The notes under the pieces were generated by a model. That model saw only the letters and a list, made by a program, of their open reading frames with translations. It was not told the DNA's origin and did no database searches. This document shows positions 5,246 to 8,132 of a DNA stretch of 8,132 bases, piece by piece. The position numbers and the translations under genes were made by a program. Within the stretch, counting starts at the first letter, position 1. Each line of letters starts with the position of its first letter. The DNA is taken from NCBI GenBank assembly GCA_013298745.1, contig JAAFIT010000089.1, forward strand, positions 1 through 8,132. The letters are read 5' to 3'. The DNA comes from Sphingomonadales bacterium (GTDB taxonomy: Bacteria; Pseudomonadota; Alphaproteobacteria; Sphingomonadales; Sphingomonadaceae).

Positions 5246-8132
5246 TCAGGCTGCTACGCGGCGGCGTTCGCCTGGCCATTTTGCCCATAGCGCGGCGCGA
5301 CGTGCCGCCACTTCGGTGCGGGCCTTGTCCTTTACCGGCCCAAAGCCGCGCACATCCATCGGCAGCCGCGCAATGGCGAGCGCGAGGCTGCGGTTGTCGT
5401 CGTGCAAGCCGACGAGCAACTGTTCGATTTCGGTTTCATAGGCAGCGATATCGGCGCGCTCGTGGCGGCGTTCTTCGCTGTAGCCGAAAATGTCGAGTGC
5501 CGTGCCGCGCAGGCCCTTCAGTTTGGCCAGCACGCCAAAGGCGCTGAATATCCAGGGGCCAAAGCTGATCTTTTTGGGGCGCCCGGTGGCCGGATCGAGA
5601 CGTGAAATCAGCGGCGGTGCCAGCAGCACGCGCGGTTTGCCGCCCGCAAATTGTGCGTCGAAGGCGGCGCGGAAGCGGCCGTCCGAATAAAGCCGGGCGA
5701 CTTCATATTCGTCCTTGTACGCCATCAGCTTGTAGAGGCTGCGGGCAACGGCATCGCCGAAATCATCGCCTGCGGCACGCGCGCGGGTAACCAGTGATGC
5801 AAAGCGTTCGGCATAGGCGGCGTCCTGATAGGCGGTCAGGTCCGCCACGCGGCGGGCAATCACTTCGTCGAGGCTCGTGGCTGGCGGCTCGGGCTGCGGA
5901 CCGCGAGCGGCCGTGACAAGCGCTTCGACCTGGTCGGGTCGCACTGCGAGCAGCCGGCCCAGGGCAAACGCCCGCTTGTTGAAATCCACGGCAACGCCGT
6001 TGAGCTCGATCGCGGCTTCGATGCTGGCGCGTTGCAGCGGAATCAGGCCCTTTTGCCAAGCATAGCCCATGACAATGATGTTGGACGCAATGGCATCGCC
6101 CATCACCGCCACTGCCACCGTGTCGGCTGCAATGAAATCGCAGGCATTGGGGTTGGACGCGTTGCGAATGGCCTTTTCGACCTGCGCTGAACGAAAATCG
6201 ATATCGCGGTTGCGCACAAAATCGGCGGTCGGGGCGATATCGGCGTTGGCGACGACGGCGGTGCGCTGCGGGATCATCAGCGTCTGCGTCGGCTTGTCAG
6301 CCGCAACCACCGCGTCGCACGCCAGCACCAGATCGGCACCACCGGCGATGATGCGCGGCGACAACAGGTCGTCGTTCGTCGCTGCCAGCCGGACGTGCGA
6401 ATAAACCGCGCCGCCCTTCTGCGCGAGGCCAGCCATGTCCGCGGTGGTCGCCGCGCGGCCTTCGATATGCCCGGCGGTACCGAGCAACGCCGAAACGGTC
6501 AACACGCCCGTGCCGCCGATGCCGGTGACCATGATGTTATAGCCATGGCCGGCGGCGGGTAGCGTCGGCTCGGGCAGGTCGGCAACGTCGAAATCGGCCT
6601 TGGACTTCTTCACCTGGGCATCATCGACTGTGACAAAGCTCGGGCAGAAGCCTTTGACGCAGCTATAATCCTTGTTGCAGCTCGATTGGTTGATGCGGCG
6701 CTTGCGGCCGAATTCGGTTTCGAGCGGCTCGACCGACACGCAGTTGGATTGCACCGAACAATCGCCGCATCCTTCGCACGCTGCGCTGTTGATGAAAATG
6801 CGGCGATCGGGATCAACCATCTGCTTGCGCTTGCGACGGCGGCGCTTTTCGGCGGCACAGGTTTGATCGAAAATGATGACGGTGCAGCCCTTGGTGGCGG
6901 CGAATTCCTCCTGAATGGCCGGCAGCGCCGAGCGATCGAGCAGCCGCACCGAGGCGGGCAGGGTCACACCCTTGTAGCGCTCCAAGTTTTCGGTCAACAC
7001 GACGACCTTCTTGGCGTTTTCAGCCGTCATCTGCCCGGCGATCTGATCGACCGACAATTCGCCATCATGCTTCTGGCCGCCGGTCATGGCGACGGCGTCA
7101 TTATAGAGGATCTTGTAGGTGATGTTGACGCCTGCCGCGATCGACTGGCGGATGGCGAGCAGGCCGGAATGGAAATAGGTACCGTCGCCCAGATTGGCGA
7201 AGACGTGGTTTTCCGAGGTGAACGGCGCTTCGCCGACCCAGGTAACGCCTTCGCCGCCCATCTGCGTGAAGGTTTCGGCGCGGTCCATCCACAGCGCCAT
7301 GATATGGCAGCCGATGCCGGCGAGCGCCCGCTGGCCCTCGGGCGGTTTGGTCGAGGTGTTGTGCGGGCAGCCCGAGCAGAAATAGGGCGCGCGCTTGATA
7401 GGCGTGATGAAGGCGTTGGATTTTGCCGCCTGGTCGTTGAAGAAGGCGAGGGTCGCCCGGATCCGATCGGTATCATGATATTTCTGGATGCGTGCGGCGA
7501 TGACATGGGCGATGACGCCGGGGGTCAGCTCATTGTCGGGGCTGAGCAGCCAGTCGCCATGTTCGTCCTGCTTGCCGACGACGCGCGGGCGGACGGATTC
7601 GCGCCAGTTGTAGAGCTGCCATTTCAGCTGATGCTCGATGAACTCGCGCTTTTCCTCGATGACAAGGACTTCCTCCAGCCCTTCGGCAAAGGCGCGCATG
7701 CCGGTCGGCTCGAGCGGCCAGGGCATGCCGACCTTGTAGACGCGTAGCCCGATATCGGCGGCAACCCGCGCATCGATGCCGAGTTCGTCGAGCGCTTCCA
7801 TCGTGTCGGCATAGGCCTTGCCGGTGGTGACGATGCCGAAGCGCGGGCGGGGGGTGTCGAACACCACCTTGTCAATGCGATTGGCCTTGGCGAAGGCCAT
7901 GGCGGCAAAGCCCTTGAAGCGTTGCAGGCGCGTGTCTTCCTCGCGCCAGATATCGCCACCGCGGATGTGCACGCCGCCTTCGGGGAAATCGAATTCGGGG
8001 ATGATGATCGGTCGCCATTCGTTGGCGAGATCGACGGTGGCCGAGGTTTCGACCGTATCGGCGGTCGCCTTGAAGCCGACCCAGGTGCCGGCAAAGCGGC
8101 TCATCGCTAGGCCGAGCAGGCCATATTCGACG
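5246..8132 (-). CDS. Fused indolepyruvate:ferredoxin oxidoreductase (2-oxoacid:acceptor oxidoreductase), 5' end outside window
   Basis: This enzyme class decarboxylates indolepyruvate and other arylpyruvates to the acyl-CoA, passing electrons to ferredoxin; it serves aromatic amino-acid catabolism in the cytoplasm. The window shows 961 codons of a family usually near 1,150-1,190 residues, so roughly the first 200 (part of the pyruvate-oxidoreductase N-terminal region) are missing. The frame stays open to the edge (V-E-Y-G-L-L-G-L-A before the Met at 8102-8104), so that Met is internal. In order, numbered from the first visible codon: thiamine-diphosphate region with C252-S-G-C-P-H-N-T-S-T, G315-D-G-T and N-D-A-V-A-M-T-G-G; an iron-sulfur segment with C452-x2-C-x2-C-x5-C464 and C485, C491, C496; a gamma-type domain with G-I-G-G-T-G (about 537-542) and G-L-A-Q-K-G-G-A-V-Y-S-H; and a C-terminal region from about 750 matching the tail (DUF6537) of the fused form. 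No frameshift is seen. The gene converges on the SPOR gene, with a 28-base gap. Confidence 0.93.
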   Translation of the reverse strand, partial: VEYGLLGLAMSRFAGTWVGFKATADTVETSATVDLANEWRPIIIPEFDFPEGGVHIRGGDIWREEDTRLQRFKGFAAMAFAKANRIDKVVFDTPRPRFGIVTTGKAYADTMEALDELGIDARVAADIGLRVYKVGMPWPLEPTGMRAFAEGLEEVLVIEEKREFIEHQLKWQLYNWRESVRPRVVGKQDEHGDWLLSPDNELTPGVIAHVIAARIQKYHDTDRIRATLAFFNDQAAKSNAFITPIKRAPYFCSGCPHNTSTKPPEGQRALAGIGCHIMALWMDRAETFTQMGGEGVTWVGEAPFTSENHVFANLGDGTYFHSGLLAIRQSIAAGVNITYKILYNDAVAMTGGQKHDGELSVDQIAGQMTAENAKKVVVLTENLERYKGVTLPASVRLLDRSALPAIQEEFAATKGCTVIIFDQTCAAEKRRRRKRKQMVDPDRRIFINSAACEGCGDCSVQSNCVSVEPLETEFGRKRRINQSSCNKDYSCVKGFCPSFVTVDDAQVKKSKADFDVADLPEPTLPAAGHGYNIMVTGIGGTGVLTVSALLGTAGHIEGRAATTADMAGLAQKGGAVYSHVRLAATNDDLLSPRIIAGGADLVLACDAVVAADKPTQTLMIPQRTAVVANADIAPTADFVRNRDIDFRSAQVEKAIRNASNPNACDFIAADTVAVAVMGDAIASNIIVMGYAWQKGLIPLQRASIEAAIELNGVAVDFNKRAFALGRLLAVRPDQVEALVTAARGPQPEPPATSLDEVIARRVADLTAYQDAAYAERFASLVTRARAAGDDFGDAVARSLYKLMAYKDEYEVARLYSDGRFRAAFDAQFAGGKPRVLLAPPLISRLDPATGRPKKISFGPWIFSAFGVLAKLKGLRGTALDIFGYSEERRHERADIAAYETEIEQLLVGLHDDNRSLALAIARLPMDVRGFGPVKDKARTEVAARRAALWAKWPGERRRVAA

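Noticed and set aside
6686..7747. A 353-codon open frame on the + strand inside the oxidoreductase gene
   Set aside because: It is antisense to strongly conserved thiamine-diphosphate and iron-sulfur motifs on the - strand. Its translation is low-complexity with no recognisable domain, and long antisense frames are expected in GC-rich genes.
8102..8104. ATG at 8104 (- strand) as the true start of the oxidoreductase
   Set aside because: The frame continues upstream with residues (E-Y-G-L-L-G-L-A) typical of this family, and the N-terminal domain would otherwise be absent; the gene is cut by the window edge.

Overview
The window looks like the chromosome of a GC-rich alphaproteobacterium, most probably a sphingomonad. 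This rests on codon usage, on the close fit of the BamD, PyrB and fused indolepyruvate oxidoreductase sequences to alphaproteobacterial forms, and on tight ATGA gene overlaps. It is an inference from family resemblance, not a database match. I see no mobile elements, tRNA or rRNA genes, CRISPR arrays or prophage genes.

Layout. Positions 2-172 hold the last 56 codons of an aldehyde dehydrogenase. Nine bases later a GTG-started gene encodes a 171-residue 2H phosphoesterase (2'-5' RNA ligase family, 182-697). After a 45-base gap comes bamD (743-1585), the lipoprotein of the outer-membrane beta-barrel assembly machine. A compact chain then follows on the + strand: a possible 24-codon ORF (1585-1659), pyrB (1656-2642), a dihydroorotase-like gene without the catalytic residues (pyrC', 2639-3868), and a secreted Sel1-repeat/SPOR-domain protein (3865-5217). 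Each junction from bamD onward overlaps by one or four bases, so the block is probably translated from one message with translational coupling. A 10-bp perfect inverted repeat lies across the end of the SPOR gene. Convergent to it, on the - strand, is a large fused indolepyruvate:ferredoxin oxidoreductase (5246-8132) whose N-terminus lies outside the window.

How the genes work together. PyrB and PyrC' should form a class A aspartate carbamoyltransferase of the Pseudomonas type, in which a dead dihydroorotase serves as a structural partner. A working dihydroorotase must then be encoded elsewhere. BamD and the SPOR protein both act in the envelope, so the operon may link pyrimidine synthesis with envelope growth. 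The oxidoreductase belongs to aromatic amino-acid (arylpyruvate) breakdown and is a separate transcription unit.

Most of the window is ordinary core metabolism. The parts that merit a second look are the pseudo-dihydroorotase, the possible leader ORF with its hairpin before pyrB, and the unusual joining of bamD and a SPOR gene to the pyr genes.
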